DNA from: Shewanella marina JCM 15074
GTDB taxonomy: Bacteria > Pseudomonadota > Gammaproteobacteria > Enterobacterales > Shewanellaceae
Assembly: GCF_000614975.1 (NCBI RefSeq)
Contig: NZ_BALM01000008.1
Location: 82,157-146,156, forward strand
Direction: 5' to 3'
Length of the DNA stretch: 64,000 bases
Under the pieces are notes generated by a model. That model saw only the letters and a program-made list of their open reading frames with translations, was not told where the DNA came from and ran no database searches. The position numbers were made by a program, and so were the translations under genes. Shown here in pieces: positions 28,226 to 38,900 of this stretch; position 1 is the stretch's first letter; every line of letters begins with the position of its first letter.

Positions 28226-28773
28226 GTGTCAGTAAAAGGATTTACACTGATTGAGTTAGTTGTAGTGATGATTATTCTAGCATTGCCGCGGTTATTGCGG
28301 TGCCTAGAGTGATCTTTATTTCAGAGGAAGCGCTGCATACCTCAGTAAAAATGACTGCTGCAACTTTGCAAACTTCAGTCTTGCAGGCCCATATGGTTTG
28401 GCAATTAAAAGCAAAAGGTCAAGCGGTTGGTGATATGCCAGGCTTTCTTGATGACAGTGTTAATTTCAATGCAAATGGCTACCCTATAGAGTCTCAAGAT
28501 AAAAAAAGTCCCGGCCATTCTGTTGTCACTAATCCTAATACTAATATGTGTGGTCGACTGTGGAATGGTTTATTAGGCTATAACCAAACGCTCGATTATT
28601 CAGGAGCAGGCAATAAGCTTGCTGATGGTTCTCACCAATTTTATTATTCAACAGCCTCCGGTGTATTTAAAGTGGTCAGCGCGGTGAATGGCTTATGTAC
28701 TTATGCTTTGATGGCTGATCAACAAATTCTGATTGAATACAACACGCTAACAGGTAAGGTATTAATGAAATAG
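28226..28773 (+). pseudogene. Type IV prepilin-like protein (MSHA-pilin type), frameshifted near 28280
   Basis: GTG 28226 (AGGATG upstream) opens with VSVKGFTLIELVVVMIIL, a classic prepilin peptidase site (G/FTLIE) and start of the hydrophobic helix. After CTAG at 28279 one base is missing; restoring it gives GIAAVIAVPRVIFISEEALH and then about 150 further residues to TAA 28773. The C-terminal region has paired cysteines (MCGRLWNGLLGYNQ and NGLCTYALM) like mannose-sensitive haemagglutinin pilins. Whole protein about 182 residues. Single gene with no pilus assembly genes nearby. Confidence 0.75.
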
Positions 28774-28884
28774 CAGCCTATAGTGTGAGCTTGATAAATA
28801 AACAGCTTACAGCTGTAAACATTAGATTGAGCTCTTTATTAGCTGTCGCTATACTGGCCGCCTATTAGCTTGTCGGAGTCTGTT

Positions 28885-29628
28885 GTGCTGTTAGTTTTAA
28901 GGTCAATAATATTGGCTATTTTGTTAATTTTGGCTTTTGTGTGTGGTGGATTACTGTGTATTTTACGTCCTCGCCATCGCAATAATGTACATATGTTTGC
29001 TAAATGGTTTTCATGGGTTGCCCCAATTTTAGGGATTAAAGTCATATTACGACCATCAGCACAAGCAGTGCAGCAACCTTATATTTATATTGCTAACCAT
29101 CAAAATACTTACGACATGTTTACCCATACCGGTATGGTGCCTAAAAGTACGGTGAGTTTAGGCAAAAAAAGCTTGGTGTGGATCCCATTATTCGGTCAAC
29201 TATATTGGTTATCTGGCAATATTTTAATCGATCGGACTAACCGTCGTCGCGCATTTGCCACCATGGCGCAAACAGCTAAAAAGATTAAAGAAAAGTGCTT
29301 ATCTGTATGGATTTTCCCAGAAGGTACTCGTTCACGCGGTCGTGGTTTATTACCGTTCAAATTAGGCGCGTTCCATACCGCGATTGAGGCCGGTGTGCCT
29401 ATGGTGCCAGTATTGGCGTCATGCCAAGCTAACATCAATCTAAATCGCTGGGATAATGGCGTGGTGATTGTTGAAATGATGGACCCAATTCCAACTCAAG
29501 GTATTGAGAAGTCAGAAATTAAAGCATTTGCTGCAGAGGTCCATACGCAGATGGAAACTCGCTGGAATCAATTAAATGAAGAGGCACAAGCATTAATGGC
29601 TAAACCTCTGCACGATAATCACGTATAA
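28885..29628 (+). CDS. plsC: 1-acyl-sn-glycerol-3-phosphate acyltransferase PlsC
   Basis: 247 residues. The start is GTG 28885, seven bases after CGGAG; the in-frame TTG 28870 is an alternative. An N-terminal membrane helix is followed by the acyltransferase motifs: NHQNTYDMF (HX4D), LIDRTNRRRAF, FPEGTRSRG and VPMVPVLASC. It acylates lysophosphatidic acid to phosphatidic acid at the inner membrane. rraB follows 43 bases later. Confidence 0.93.
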   Translation: MLLVLRSIILAILLILAFVCGGLLCILRPRHRNNVHMFAKWFSWVAPILGIKVILRPSAQAVQQPYIYIANHQNTYDMFTHTGMVPKSTVSLGKKSLVWIPLFGQLYWLSGNILIDRTNRRRAFATMAQTAKKIKEKCLSVWIFPEGTRSRGRGLLPFKLGAFHTAIEAGVPMVPVLASCQANINLNRWDNGVVIVEMMDPIPTQGIEKSEIKAFAAEVHTQMETRWNQLNEEAQALMAKPLHDNHV

Positions 29629-29671
29629 TCACTACTGATAGTAAGTCGATTATTTGTTACGGAGACAGTCA

Positions 29672-30097
29672 ATGTCGTTTGAACGCCAATTTAAAGCACA
29701 GCAACAAGAAAACCGTGAAATCGTTAAAGCTTTGCTTGATGATGGTTCTGCAGCTGATGCTGAATATATTATTGAACATCACTTTTCTTCTGAAAGCTTT
29801 GATCGCTTAGAAAAAGCCGCAGTTGAGGCGTTCAAGTTAGGTTTTGAAGTAAATGATGCAGAAGAGATGGAGTTAGACGACGGTACCGTTGTTTGCTGTT
29901 TTGATGCTGTCGCTTACCATAAGCTTGAGGTTGAGTTGCTAGATCAAGCAACTGAGCAAATGTTACTGCTAGCACAGAAGCAAAAAGTTGAATATGACGG
30001 TTGGGGCACCTTCTTTATGGGTGACGATGACGAGTTTGACGACGAAGATTATGATGACGATGATATGGATGAAGATGGCTTTCCTCGTCAGCACTAA
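29672..30097 (+). CDS. rraB: Ribonuclease E inhibitor RraB
   Basis: 141 residues from ATG 29672 (CGGAGACAG upstream). [20 protein letters not shown] and [26 protein letters not shown] align along the RraB family. The C-terminus after [10 protein letters not shown] is a run of Asp and Glu, as in E. coli RraB. RraB binds RNase E and dampens mRNA turnover. Confidence 0.93.
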   Translation: MSFERQFKAQQQENREIVKALLDDGSAADAEYIIEHHFSSESFDRLEKAAVEAFKLGFEVNDAEEMELDDGTVVCCFDAVAYHKLEVELLDQATEQMLLLAQKQKVEYDGWGTFFMGDDDEFDDEDYDDDDMDEDGFPRQH

Positions 30098-30120
30098 TTA
30101 ATATTTATAGAATATTAATG

Positions 30121-30147
30121 AAACCCAGCTCAGTGAGCTGGGTTTTT
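30121..30147. terminator. Terminator between rraB and the DUF3530 gene
   Basis: AAACCCAGCTCA-GTGAGCTGGGTTTTTT: perfect stem and T tract on the plus strand. Confidence 0.9.
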
Positions 30148-30149
30148 TA

Positions 30150-30842
30150 TTATTGACTCAATAATCCGAGTTGCTTGCGGCTATAACTATTAATCCACTC
30201 AACAGCGGTTTGCCATGATGCCATTTGCTGCTGTTGTAATGTTAGCGTCATTAATCGATAGTTTGCTGTGTCTGCAGAGCTACTGGTTCGATAACGGCTT
30301 GGATAGTTATTTTGGGCAATCGGGTGGGCATCAATATTGGCGATATCTAATACCGGAAGTGTTAGCTGATCAAGTTGACTAAGCAGGGTGCGATTATGTT
30401 CAGTGCGTGTATCAAATGGATCGATTAATACCAGTAAATCAATATCGCTGTCTTGTTGCTTGGTAAAATACTCAACCGCCATTGCCGCACTTTGATTCGC
30501 AATGATTAACACCTTTTTACCCGTATATTCGTGACTTGCTTGCTGCATTTGTGTCAGTGCTTGTTGGAGCCATGATTGTTGTGCTGCAGGTTCACTATTG
30601 ATATTCAGTGGCGGCGTTATTGCGATACTAGCCCAGCCTTTAGTGGGCAGTTGTTGCTGAATATGACCTAACATACTCTGGCTTAAAATAGGCTGTTTGG
30701 GCGCGCTAATAATAAATACGCTGCCAAACTGTTGTTTGCCCTGCCAAGGTGAGACTTGAAGTTCAGGATTGGTTTGTGCTTGAGCTATAAAACTAATGCC
30801 GCTAAATAGCGTTAGCAATAGCAGTCTGTAGAGTCCATTCAT
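30150..30842 (-). CDS. Secreted DUF3530 (alpha/beta hydrolase-like) protein
   Basis: 230 residues with a signal peptide ending near SFIAQAQ. The mature part resembles DUF3530: GSVFIISAP strand, PTKGWASIAITPP, then KVLIIANQSAAMAVEYF in the position of a nucleophile elbow but without a clear GxSxG. It may be a non-catalytic alpha/beta-hydrolase fold. Downstream of rapA on the same strand, but a terminator lies between them. Confidence 0.7.
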   Translation of the reverse strand: MNGLYRLLLLTLFSGISFIAQAQTNPELQVSPWQGKQQFGSVFIISAPKQPILSQSMLGHIQQQLPTKGWASIAITPPLNINSEPAAQQSWLQQALTQMQQASHEYTGKKVLIIANQSAAMAVEYFTKQQDSDIDLLVLIDPFDTRTEHNRTLLSQLDQLTLPVLDIANIDAHPIAQNNYPSRYRTSSSADTANYRLMTLTLQQQQMASWQTAVEWINSYSRKQLGLLSQ

Positions 30843-30881
30843 AGGCTGATATCAATAAAGTAGATTGTGTGTTCAGTATAC

Positions 30882-30909
30882 AAAAAAGCCCTGTTAAAAA
30901 CAGGGCTTT
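30882..30909 (-). terminator. Terminator of rapA
   Basis: Minus strand AAAGCCCTG-TTTTTAA-CAGGGCTTTTTTG, 24 bases after the rapA stop. Confidence 0.88.
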
Positions 30910-30932
30910 GCTTAGCTATAATCAGATATCAA

Positions 30933-33839
30933 TTAAGCGTGACTGACTAGAATTAAACGTACCGCATCTAATTGCAGTAGGCTTTGATCCATATAACCAT
31001 TGAGTTCAGTCATTTGCTGACGTAAATAGTCGAGCTCTTCATCACGAATATTCGGATTGACCGCTTTTAATGACTCTAAACGTGCAAGTTCAGCAGTCAA
31101 TTGAGTCGTCATCTTTTCACGTGCTTCAACCACGAGCTTATCCAAGTCTTGCTGGGCAAATTCTTCACCCTTAGCAAATAATGGATGCAACATTGGTTGT
31201 GATGCCGTCACGAGCTTACTACCAATATGACGGTTAACGGCACTTAACTGCTTATCGAAGCTTTCATAAGTCACGTTAGCGGCTAAGTTAGTACCATTCT
31301 TATCTAATAACACACGGATTGGTGTAGGTGGTAAGTAACGGTATAGCTGGCTAGCTCGTGGTGCAGAAGCGTCGGCCATGTAGATTAGCTCTAAGAAAAT
31401 TGTACCTGCTGGCAGGGCTTTATTCTTTAGAATAGCAACACTGGTCGTACCCGTTTCAGAGCCCGTAATTAAGTCCAAACCTGTTTGTACAATCGGATGT
31501 TCTTGGGTAATTAGTGCAATATCGTCACGAGATAATGCCGTTTCGCGATCAAAAGTTACCGTAATACCATCTTCAGGTAAGCCAGGATATGTCGGGTACA
31601 TCATATGTTCACTTGGACGTAGAATGATCGAGTTCTCACCACGATCTTCTTGGTCAACGCCAATGATGTCCCATAAACGGATAACAGAGCCAATTAGGTG
31701 AGTATCGTTATCTAAGTCGGCAAGCTTTTTCACTAATGCTGCTGCGCGAGCACCACCATTAGAGTTAAGTTCTAGCAACTTATCGCGACCTTGTTCCATC
31801 GCTTGCTTAAGCTCGTTATAACGTGCCTGAGTTTGATTCAATAGCTCTGTTTGCTCGTCTTCATCGCCAGTCATTAACACATTGGTTAATGGCTCCACAA
31901 ATTCGTTAAACAGAATATGACCACCCGGACAAGTTAGCTCAAATGCATTTAGACCTTGCTCAAACCACTGTAGTAGACGCTCTTGCGCGGTTCCAGCTAG
32001 GTATGGCAAATGAATTTGCACATCATTCTTTTGACCAATACGATCTAAACGACCAATACGTTGCTCAAGTAGATCTGGGTTAAGTGGTAGGTCAAATAAT
32101 ACTAAATGGCTAGCAAACTGGAAGTTACGACCTTCTGAACCAATTTCAGAACAGATAAGTGCCTGTGCTCCGCCTTCTTCTTGAGCAAAGTAAGCACCCG
32201 CTTTATCTCGCTCAATAATTGACATGCCTTCATGGAACACTGTTGCTTGAATACCTTCGCGGGTACGCAATGCTTCTTCAAGACTCAGCGCGGTTTCAGC
32301 GCGGCTAGCAATAATCAGGACTTTCTTACTGCGGTTATTCTTTAGGAATTCAATTAGCCAATCAACGCGTGGATCAAACTTCCACCAACTGGCACCAGAC
32401 TCTTCAAATTCTTGATAGATTTTTTCAGGGTTTAGGGCTTCAGTCAGCTTTTGCGCTGGTGTTTTATAGTTACTCATCATCGCATTTACACGCGCAGCGG
32501 TACGATACTGCTCAGGTACTGCTTGTGGGTAGCTAGTGAATATACGCTGTGGGAAGCCTTTTACTGATGCACGACTGTTACGGTATAGCACGCGGCCAGT
32601 ACCATGACGGTCTAATAGTTCTTGCAGTAATTCTTGGCTAGCTTGCTGTTTTAATTCATCATCAATATCATCAGCTTGGATAATATTGATGCTTGGCATA
32701 ATGTCTTTTTCTGCCAATAGTTCAGTTAAGCATTGAATCGCACTGTCAGGCAGTTTTTCGCCTGAACTTAGTGCTTCAGCAGCTTCTGCTACGGCTTTAT
32801 AGCTGTCTTCTTCTTTGATAAAGCTTTCATAATCAAAGAAGCGGTTAGGATCAAGCAAACGTAAACGCGCAAAGTGGCTTTGGTGACCAAGTTGATCTGG
32901 GGTTGCTGTTAATAACAACACGCCCGGCACTTCTTCACTTAGTGCTTCAACAATTTGGTAAGCGCGGCTCGGCTTATCTTCTGCCCACTCTAAATGGTGC
33001 GCTTCGTCGACTACCATAAGATCCCAATCGGCATCTAAGGCTTGCTCTAAACGACGCTTTTTACGCAGTAGCTCAAGTGAACAAATCACCAACTGTTCAG
33101 TATAGAATGGGTTGTCGTTATCGGCATAAGCTTCAACACAGCGGTCTTCATCAAACACGGAAAAACGTAGGTTAAAGCGGCGTAGCATCTCAACTAGCCA
33201 CTGATGACGTAAGGTGTCAGGCACAATCACTAACACACGTTCTGCCCGGCCAGTGAGTAATTGCTGATGAATAATTAAACCCGCTTCAATGGTTTTACCT
33301 AAACCCACTTCATCAGCAAGTAAAACGCGTGGCGCATAACGGCGACCCACTTCTGATGCAATCCACTGTTGATGTGGAATTAAGCCTACGCGAGGACCTT
33401 GCTGGCCTAGCATATCTGAGGTCGCAATTTGATGACGTAAGTTTTGCGCTTGATAACGTACACCAAAACGATCTAGGCGGTCGATTTGACCTGCGAATAA
33501 ACGATCTTGTGGTTTGTTAAAGCGAATATTATGGTTCAGTAGAGTTTCACGTAAACTGGCTTGCTCACCGTTATCACTGCGAGTGCCGTGATAGGTTACA
33601 AGTCCATTATCTTCCTCAAGTTCACTGATGGTTAATGTCCAGCCCTCATGGCCTTCGACACTATCTCCTGGGTTGTAAATTACTCGAGTTAGTGGGGCAT
33701 CACTACGTGAGAACATACGGTTCTCACCGGTTGCAGGAAACATTAATGTGACCATGCGACCCTCTACTTGAACAACAGTACCCAATCCAAGTTCTGATTC
33801 GGTATCACTTATCCAGCGTTGACCTAAGGCAAACGGCAT
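30933..33839 (-). CDS. rapA: RNA polymerase-associated ATPase RapA
   Basis: 968 residues, the E. coli RapA length. N-terminal Tudor-like domains ([18 protein letters not shown]) are followed by a SWI2/SNF2 helicase core: [15 protein letters not shown] (Walker A, about residues 175-190), [10 protein letters not shown] (Walker B), [13 protein letters not shown], and motif VI in [16 protein letters not shown]. RapA rides on RNA polymerase and helps recycle it after termination. It is monocistronic with its own terminator. Confidence 0.96.
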   Translation of the reverse strand: MPFALGQRWISDTESELGLGTVVQVEGRMVTLMFPATGENRMFSRSDAPLTRVIYNPGDSVEGHEGWTLTISELEEDNGLVTYHGTRSDNGEQASLRETLLNHNIRFNKPQDRLFAGQIDRLDRFGVRYQAQNLRHQIATSDMLGQQGPRVGLIPHQQWIASEVGRRYAPRVLLADEVGLGKTIEAGLIIHQQLLTGRAERVLVIVPDTLRHQWLVEMLRRFNLRFSVFDEDRCVEAYADNDNPFYTEQLVICSLELLRKKRRLEQALDADWDLMVVDEAHHLEWAEDKPSRAYQIVEALSEEVPGVLLLTATPDQLGHQSHFARLRLLDPNRFFDYESFIKEEDSYKAVAEAAEALSSGEKLPDSAIQCLTELLAEKDIMPSINIIQADDIDDELKQQASQELLQELLDRHGTGRVLYRNSRASVKGFPQRIFTSYPQAVPEQYRTAARVNAMMSNYKTPAQKLTEALNPEKIYQEFEESGASWWKFDPRVDWLIEFLKNNRSKKVLIIASRAETALSLEEALRTREGIQATVFHEGMSIIERDKAGAYFAQEEGGAQALICSEIGSEGRNFQFASHLVLFDLPLNPDLLEQRIGRLDRIGQKNDVQIHLPYLAGTAQERLLQWFEQGLNAFELTCPGGHILFNEFVEPLTNVLMTGDEDEQTELLNQTQARYNELKQAMEQGRDKLLELNSNGGARAAALVKKLADLDNDTHLIGSVIRLWDIIGVDQEDRGENSIILRPSEHMMYPTYPGLPEDGITVTFDRETALSRDDIALITQEHPIVQTGLDLITGSETGTTSVAILKNKALPAGTIFLELIYMADASAPRASQLYRYLPPTPIRVLLDKNGTNLAANVTYESFDKQLSAVNRHIGSKLVTASQPMLHPLFAKGEEFAQQDLDKLVVEAREKMTTQLTAELARLESLKAVNPNIRDEELDYLRQQMTELNGYMDQSLLQLDAVRLILVSHA

Positions 33840-33923
33840 CTTTAACTGTTCTCTCTATACTGAAACTCAAAAAGGCGCGTATGTTATAACATCGACGCCG
33901 ATAATTAAAATTGTATTTTGGTT

Positions 33924-34193
33924 TATACCAATTTGATTAAAGATGTGAGCGATTCAGAGCTTGTCAGCCTTTTCAGTTCTAGGCGCATTGATGCCGTAAT
34001 GGCTATTCCCTTTCAAATCAATGCAACATCGAAATGGAAAGGCCTGAAAAGCTCACTTCGAGCGGGTTTCAAGGCACTGTATACTGCGTTGAACATTTTC
34101 AAAATAGAATAACTATTCCGTTCAAATGTCCGCCTTGTCTACAGCACCTTGAACTCCCGCTGAATGATCACCTTCTTAATCAAGTTGGTATTA
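33924..34193 (+). mobile_element. MITE-like element, copy 2 (about 270 bp)
   Basis: Begins TATACCAATTTGATTAAAGATGTGA and ends CCTTCTTAATCAAGTTGGTATTA. It is the inverted counterpart of 24545-24813, with only scattered differences, such as ACTGCGTTGAACATTTTCAAAATAG versus the matching stretch in copy 1. It lies between rapA and phoH. The two copies, 9.1 kb apart and inverted, could support inversion of the zinc/rapA segment. Confidence 0.8.
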
Positions 34194-34502
34194 CTGCCAT
34201 CAAACGGATAGCTTGGTGATAATTGTAGAAGTTTCACTCAACAATGCTAGTGATTTTGTGTATATCTCTGTATATCGGTTGTATTTATATTGCGTCGTAC
34301 TTTCGCATGAGAACTGGCGCTAAGATGATAATTGCTTGTGCTTTTTTTGCTCAAGTGACAATATGGAAATGTAACAATAGCGTTAATAAATTCATTTGCT
34401 TGGTCCACCCAATGGTCAATGTCGTTAGAATTTGTTGAGCTAACTCAAGCAATCTAAAGGCGTTAACTGGTTAGTAGGTGGTCCATTGGTAGCGGAGTGA
34501 CT
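34194..34502. other. Intergenic region upstream of phoH
   Basis: About 310 bases. An open frame at 34244-34438 has no ribosome site and no protein character, so it was not accepted. An imperfect inverted repeat TTGGTCCACCCAATGGTCAA lies near 34399. The phoH promoter is presumably here. Confidence 0.4.
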
Positions 34503-35897
34503 ATGGAACCAGACTGCAAAAAGCTATTTGTGCTTGATACCAACGTATTATTACATGATCCTCTCGCCATCTATTCCTTTAAAGAGCACGATGTGGTTAT
34601 TCCTATGACCGTGCTTGAAGAACTTGATCACCTTAAAGACTCCAAACGCGATATCAGTCGTGATGCCAGAATTGCCATTCGTGCCTTAGAAGATATTTTG
34701 GGGGGAAATGTCAGTCCTGAGCAAATCATCAACGGGGTGCCATTACCTTGTAGTGAGGAACATGCTGATGTAACGGGAACATTGTCTATTTTTGCTGATC
34801 ATCAAATTGAATCTGTGGTGGGCGAACTCCCCGGTGGTCACAATGATAACCGTATTATCAATGCCGCTTTGCATCTCCAAAAAGTGCATCATCCACGTTT
34901 AGTTGCATTAGTGACTAAAGATATCAATATGCGCTTAAAAGCCAAAGGGGTGGGGATTGAACGCGTTGAAGATTATCGTACCGATCAATTAATTGAAGAT
35001 ATTCGTTTTCTAAGCAAAGGGTTTACCTGTATTGACGGTGATTTTTGGCAGCATTGCACTAATGTTGAAACCGATCGTCAAGGTCGACAAACCATACATC
35101 ATGTACCGAAAGACGATTTTAAAGATGAGCCGCTGTATATCAATCAATATGTGATTGATGAAACAGATGAGTTCTGTGGTCGCGTAGCACAAATTAATAA
35201 GCAATCTATTGAGCTGATTGATTTAGGTCGCGACAGGTTAATGAATCAAGAAGCTTGGGGCATTAAACCTAAAAACATCTATCAAGGGATGGCGTTAGAT
35301 GCCTTACTCGACCCGAATATTGATTTGGTTATTCTGACGGGCCCCGCGGGTTGTGGTAAGACCTTACTCGCATTAGCGGCGGCTTTAGAGTTAGTGGTTG
35401 AGCGTAATCAATATGACAAGGTGATCGTAACCCGTAATACCCCAGAAATTGCTGAGTCTATTGGTTTCTTGCCCGGCACTGAAGAGGAAAAAATGGCACC
35501 ATGGTTAGCGGCTATTACCGATACCCTTGAGGTGTTGCACAAGCATGATGTGAATCCAGAAGGTAGCATGAATTACATTATGGAGAAGGCAAATATCCAG
35601 TTTAAGTCAGTTAACTTTATGCGTGGTCGTTCGATTCAAAATTCAATTGTGATATTAGATGAGTGCCAAAACCTAACCGCATCACAAATTAAAACCATGA
35701 TTACTCGGATGGGTGAAGGTACCAAATTAATTTGTAGTGGTAACCTTGCCCAAATTGATGCCAACTATATGTCAGCGGTATCCTCTGGATTAACCTATAT
35801 TGTTGAGCGTTTTAAAGATTTTGAAGGCAGTGCTAACGTTTATCTTAATGGGGTCATGCGTTCGCGTTTGGCTAAGTTTGCAGAAGAACATTTGTGA
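34503..35897 (+). CDS. PhoH family protein with N-terminal PIN domain
   Basis: 464 residues from ATG 34503, five bases after GGAG; a GTG at 34497 is also in frame. The N-terminus KKLFVLDTNVLLHDPLAIYSF plus EELDHLKDS and the DNRIINAAL segment form a PIN nuclease-like domain with its acidic residues. The C-terminal half is a PhoH ATPase: GPAGCGKTLLALAAALE (Walker A, Gly280-Lys286-Thr287) and IVILDECQNLTASQIK (Walker B). The combination is thought to couple ATP-driven RNA unwinding to RNA cleavage. It is monocistronic. Confidence 0.9.
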   Translation: MEPDCKKLFVLDTNVLLHDPLAIYSFKEHDVVIPMTVLEELDHLKDSKRDISRDARIAIRALEDILGGNVSPEQIINGVPLPCSEEHADVTGTLSIFADHQIESVVGELPGGHNDNRIINAALHLQKVHHPRLVALVTKDINMRLKAKGVGIERVEDYRTDQLIEDIRFLSKGFTCIDGDFWQHCTNVETDRQGRQTIHHVPKDDFKDEPLYINQYVIDETDEFCGRVAQINKQSIELIDLGRDRLMNQEAWGIKPKNIYQGMALDALLDPNIDLVILTGPAGCGKTLLALAAALELVVERNQYDKVIVTRNTPEIAESIGFLPGTEEEKMAPWLAAITDTLEVLHKHDVNPEGSMNYIMEKANIQFKSVNFMRGRSIQNSIVILDECQNLTASQIKTMITRMGEGTKLICSGNLAQIDANYMSAVSSGLTYIVERFKDFEGSANVYLNGVMRSRLAKFAEEHL

Positions 35898-35994
35898 TGA
35901 ATATTGAGAGTTAAATCTATGTGACTATCCTAAACCGTAACCAAACTGATATGCTATAGGGTTAAAGTTAATCAGTATCGATTTAGGGTAGTTC

Positions 35995-38900
35995 ATGAAG
36001 TCGAGTGAAGTCGAACTAGAGTTAAAGTCGCCGATCTTAAAGTATTATAATCGCTCTGTTTTTTACACTTATATTGGTGTAATTGTATTGGCGTTTATTA
36101 CTGCGGGCATATTCTTTGAGCGCCAAAATGAGCAGTTACTGACTCAGCGCGATGAGCAAATTCATCGTCATGTTTTGCAAATTGATTTATTGCTTGAATC
36201 AAGTATTCGTGCAGTTAAAAGTTTGCGTACTATTGCGACTGATAATCTTGAACTACGAACACCAATAAATACTGATTACCTTCGAAATTACGAAAAATTT
36301 AATCGTACCAATGATTATTTCACGTTAGAGCCTAAATACGCTGAAAGTGGTAAGCCATTTACTAATATTGGTCGCATTAGCGGTAAAGGTTCGTTGGAGA
36401 ACCGTAGCCCTGAGTTTTATCAAGAACTGCAAATGCTATTTGAGTTGTCTTTGTCGTTTCCTATTGCTAAAGAGTCCGCGCCTAAGTCATCGTCTATCTA
36501 TTATATTTCGAAGCGTCGGATGATGTCTTATTTCCCATGGAATAAAGCCAGTTCACGTTTTAGCGATGAGATGCTCAATAACAAGCAGTTTCAATTAGCC
36601 ACGCCAGCGATTAATCCGCAACGTAATGTATTTTGGAGCGAAGCTTATCTCGCGCCTGAACAAGGTGGCTTAATTACTACTTTGGGTGTACCTATCTATT
36701 TGCGTAAAGAGTTTATGGGTTCCATAAATCTTGATATGACGCTCGCCTCATTAGCTAAGCAAATACGCATGTATTTCCGGATGCCGGGTACAGTAATTTT
36801 GCTTGATCAGAATAACAATATTTTGTCTCACAGCGATTTTAAAAGTGACGATACCAATCGGCTTTATCATTTGAGTCAGCGTTTACCATCAGCATTACAT
36901 TCTTTGCCTGAGTCCGAGCTGTTTGATACCAATCATGGTGTGATCCGCAACGGTTACTATATCAATTCAGTGTCCTTGCAAAATGCACCATGGCGTTTGT
37001 TGTACTTACAAAATGAGAGCGCATTATTTAATGAGTCTTGGCAGAAACTTGAGTTAACTTTCTTCTTAGTGGTATTTGCCTTGTCATTGTTGGTCAGTAT
37101 TGTGCATTGGCAAACTCGCCGCGCGTTTGTGACGCCAGCGTCTAGACTGTTATCGCATTTAGAAGCCTGCTCACTGCATCCACGCAAACCACCAAGCAAA
37201 ATCGCTAAAGGTTGGCAGCCATGGTTTGCGCTGATTAGTCGAACATTTGAAGAAAATGCGCAATATACCAAGCATCTTGCAGAACAAAATAAACGGCTTG
37301 ATAATTTAGTCGCGCGCCGTACCGAGCGTTTAAAAGAGACGACAGAACGTCGTGAACGTGAGTATGCATTACTACGTTCGCTACTTGATTCGATTCCTGA
37401 GGCGATTGTATTTAAGGATAAAGAGGGCAATTATTTAGGCTGTAATAAAACCGCAGAGCGCTTATTAGGTTTTAGCGAAAGTGAGATGATTGGTTTAGCA
37501 CCTGAAGATATTACCAATCCAGCACAGGGTCGTCGTATTCGTGAAGAAGACAAACAGGTCTTACGCGATCGTGTGCCATTGCGCTATCAAGAGCGGGTTG
37601 ATCTGGTTGGTAAACCCGTGTTGCTTGATACCATCAAAATTCCGTTTTATAACCGTCGTGGTGAGTTGTTAGGCTTGATTGCCATTTGGCGTGATGTTAC
37701 TCGAGAGTATGAAGCTGCAGAGCAGTTGCGTTTATCTGAAGAGCGTTACCACTTAGCTATGGACGCGGTAGAAGATGGTCTATGGGATTGGTACTTAGAT
37801 TCAGATCAGCTTATCTGTAATAGTGCTTATTACACTATGCTGGGCTACAAAGATGATGAATATCCTGCGTTGATCAGCAATTTCTTGAGCATGTTACATC
37901 CAGAGGATCATGATCGAGTAATGGATTATATTGAACAATATATCCAGCAGGCTAAAGGCAGTTATTCGATTGAATTTAGAATGCGTTCTAAAAAAGGCGA
38001 ATACCGTTGGATTTTATCTCGTGGTCGAATTGTTGAATTTAATTCGGCAGGTAAACCTAAACGGATGTTAGGTACTCATAAAGATATTACGGTTCATAAG
38101 CTCAATGAAGTGGCGCTACTTGAAGCAAAACAAGACGCTGAGTCTGCCAACCTATATAAGAGTGAATTCTTGGCTAATATGAGTCATGAAATCCGTACGC
38201 CAATGAATGCCATTATTGGTATGCTGCAATTAGCGCAGCGTACCCAGCTAACTGAGCAGCAAAAAGACTACTTAGAAAAAGCGGGTTTCTCTGCTCAATC
38301 ATTACTGCGTATTATTAATGATATTTTGGATTTCTCTAAAATTGAGGCAGGTAAACTCGAACTAGAAAAAGTCAGTTTCCCTATTGATAAAGTGTTAGAT
38401 CATGCCATTAACTTGAATGCCCAACGCGCTCAAGAGAAAGGGGTGGAGCTATTGCTTTATTCTCCTTTACCACAAGGTTTATGTTTGGAAGGTGACCCAC
38501 TCCGTTTAGGGCAAGTGTTGATTAATCTATTATCTAACTCAGTCAAATTTACTCAAGAGGGAGAAATTGAACTAGGTTGTGAAGAGGTTAAACAGCTAGG
38601 TGATCGAGTCAGCCTTAAATTCTGGGTGCGTGATACTGGCATTGGTATTAGTAAAGAGCAGCAAGCCAAACTATTTGATGCCTTTTCACAAGCTGATGGC
38701 TCAACCACTCGTAAGTATGGTGGCACGGGATTAGGCTTATCAATCAGTAAGCACCTTGTCAGCATGATGGGCGGCGAGATGAGCATCCACAGTGAATTAA
38801 ATCATGGTAGTACCTTTAGCTTTACTGTTAGCTTTAAATTAGCGCCAAGTGAGTCACTTGTCCCTATGGTGGTGCCTGAACAATTGAACCATCTCAAAGT

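Noticed and set aside
34399..34420. Possible PdhR/GntR-type site TTGGTCCACCCAATGGTCAA
   Set aside because: The palindrome is off by one base in spacing and matches no consensus well.
34244..34438. 64-codon open frame upstream of phoH
   Set aside because: No ribosome site, unusual composition and no family resemblance. It lies in the phoH promoter region.
36957..37430. 157-codon minus-strand frame inside the hybrid kinase
   Set aside because: Complement of conserved kinase PAS coding sequence.
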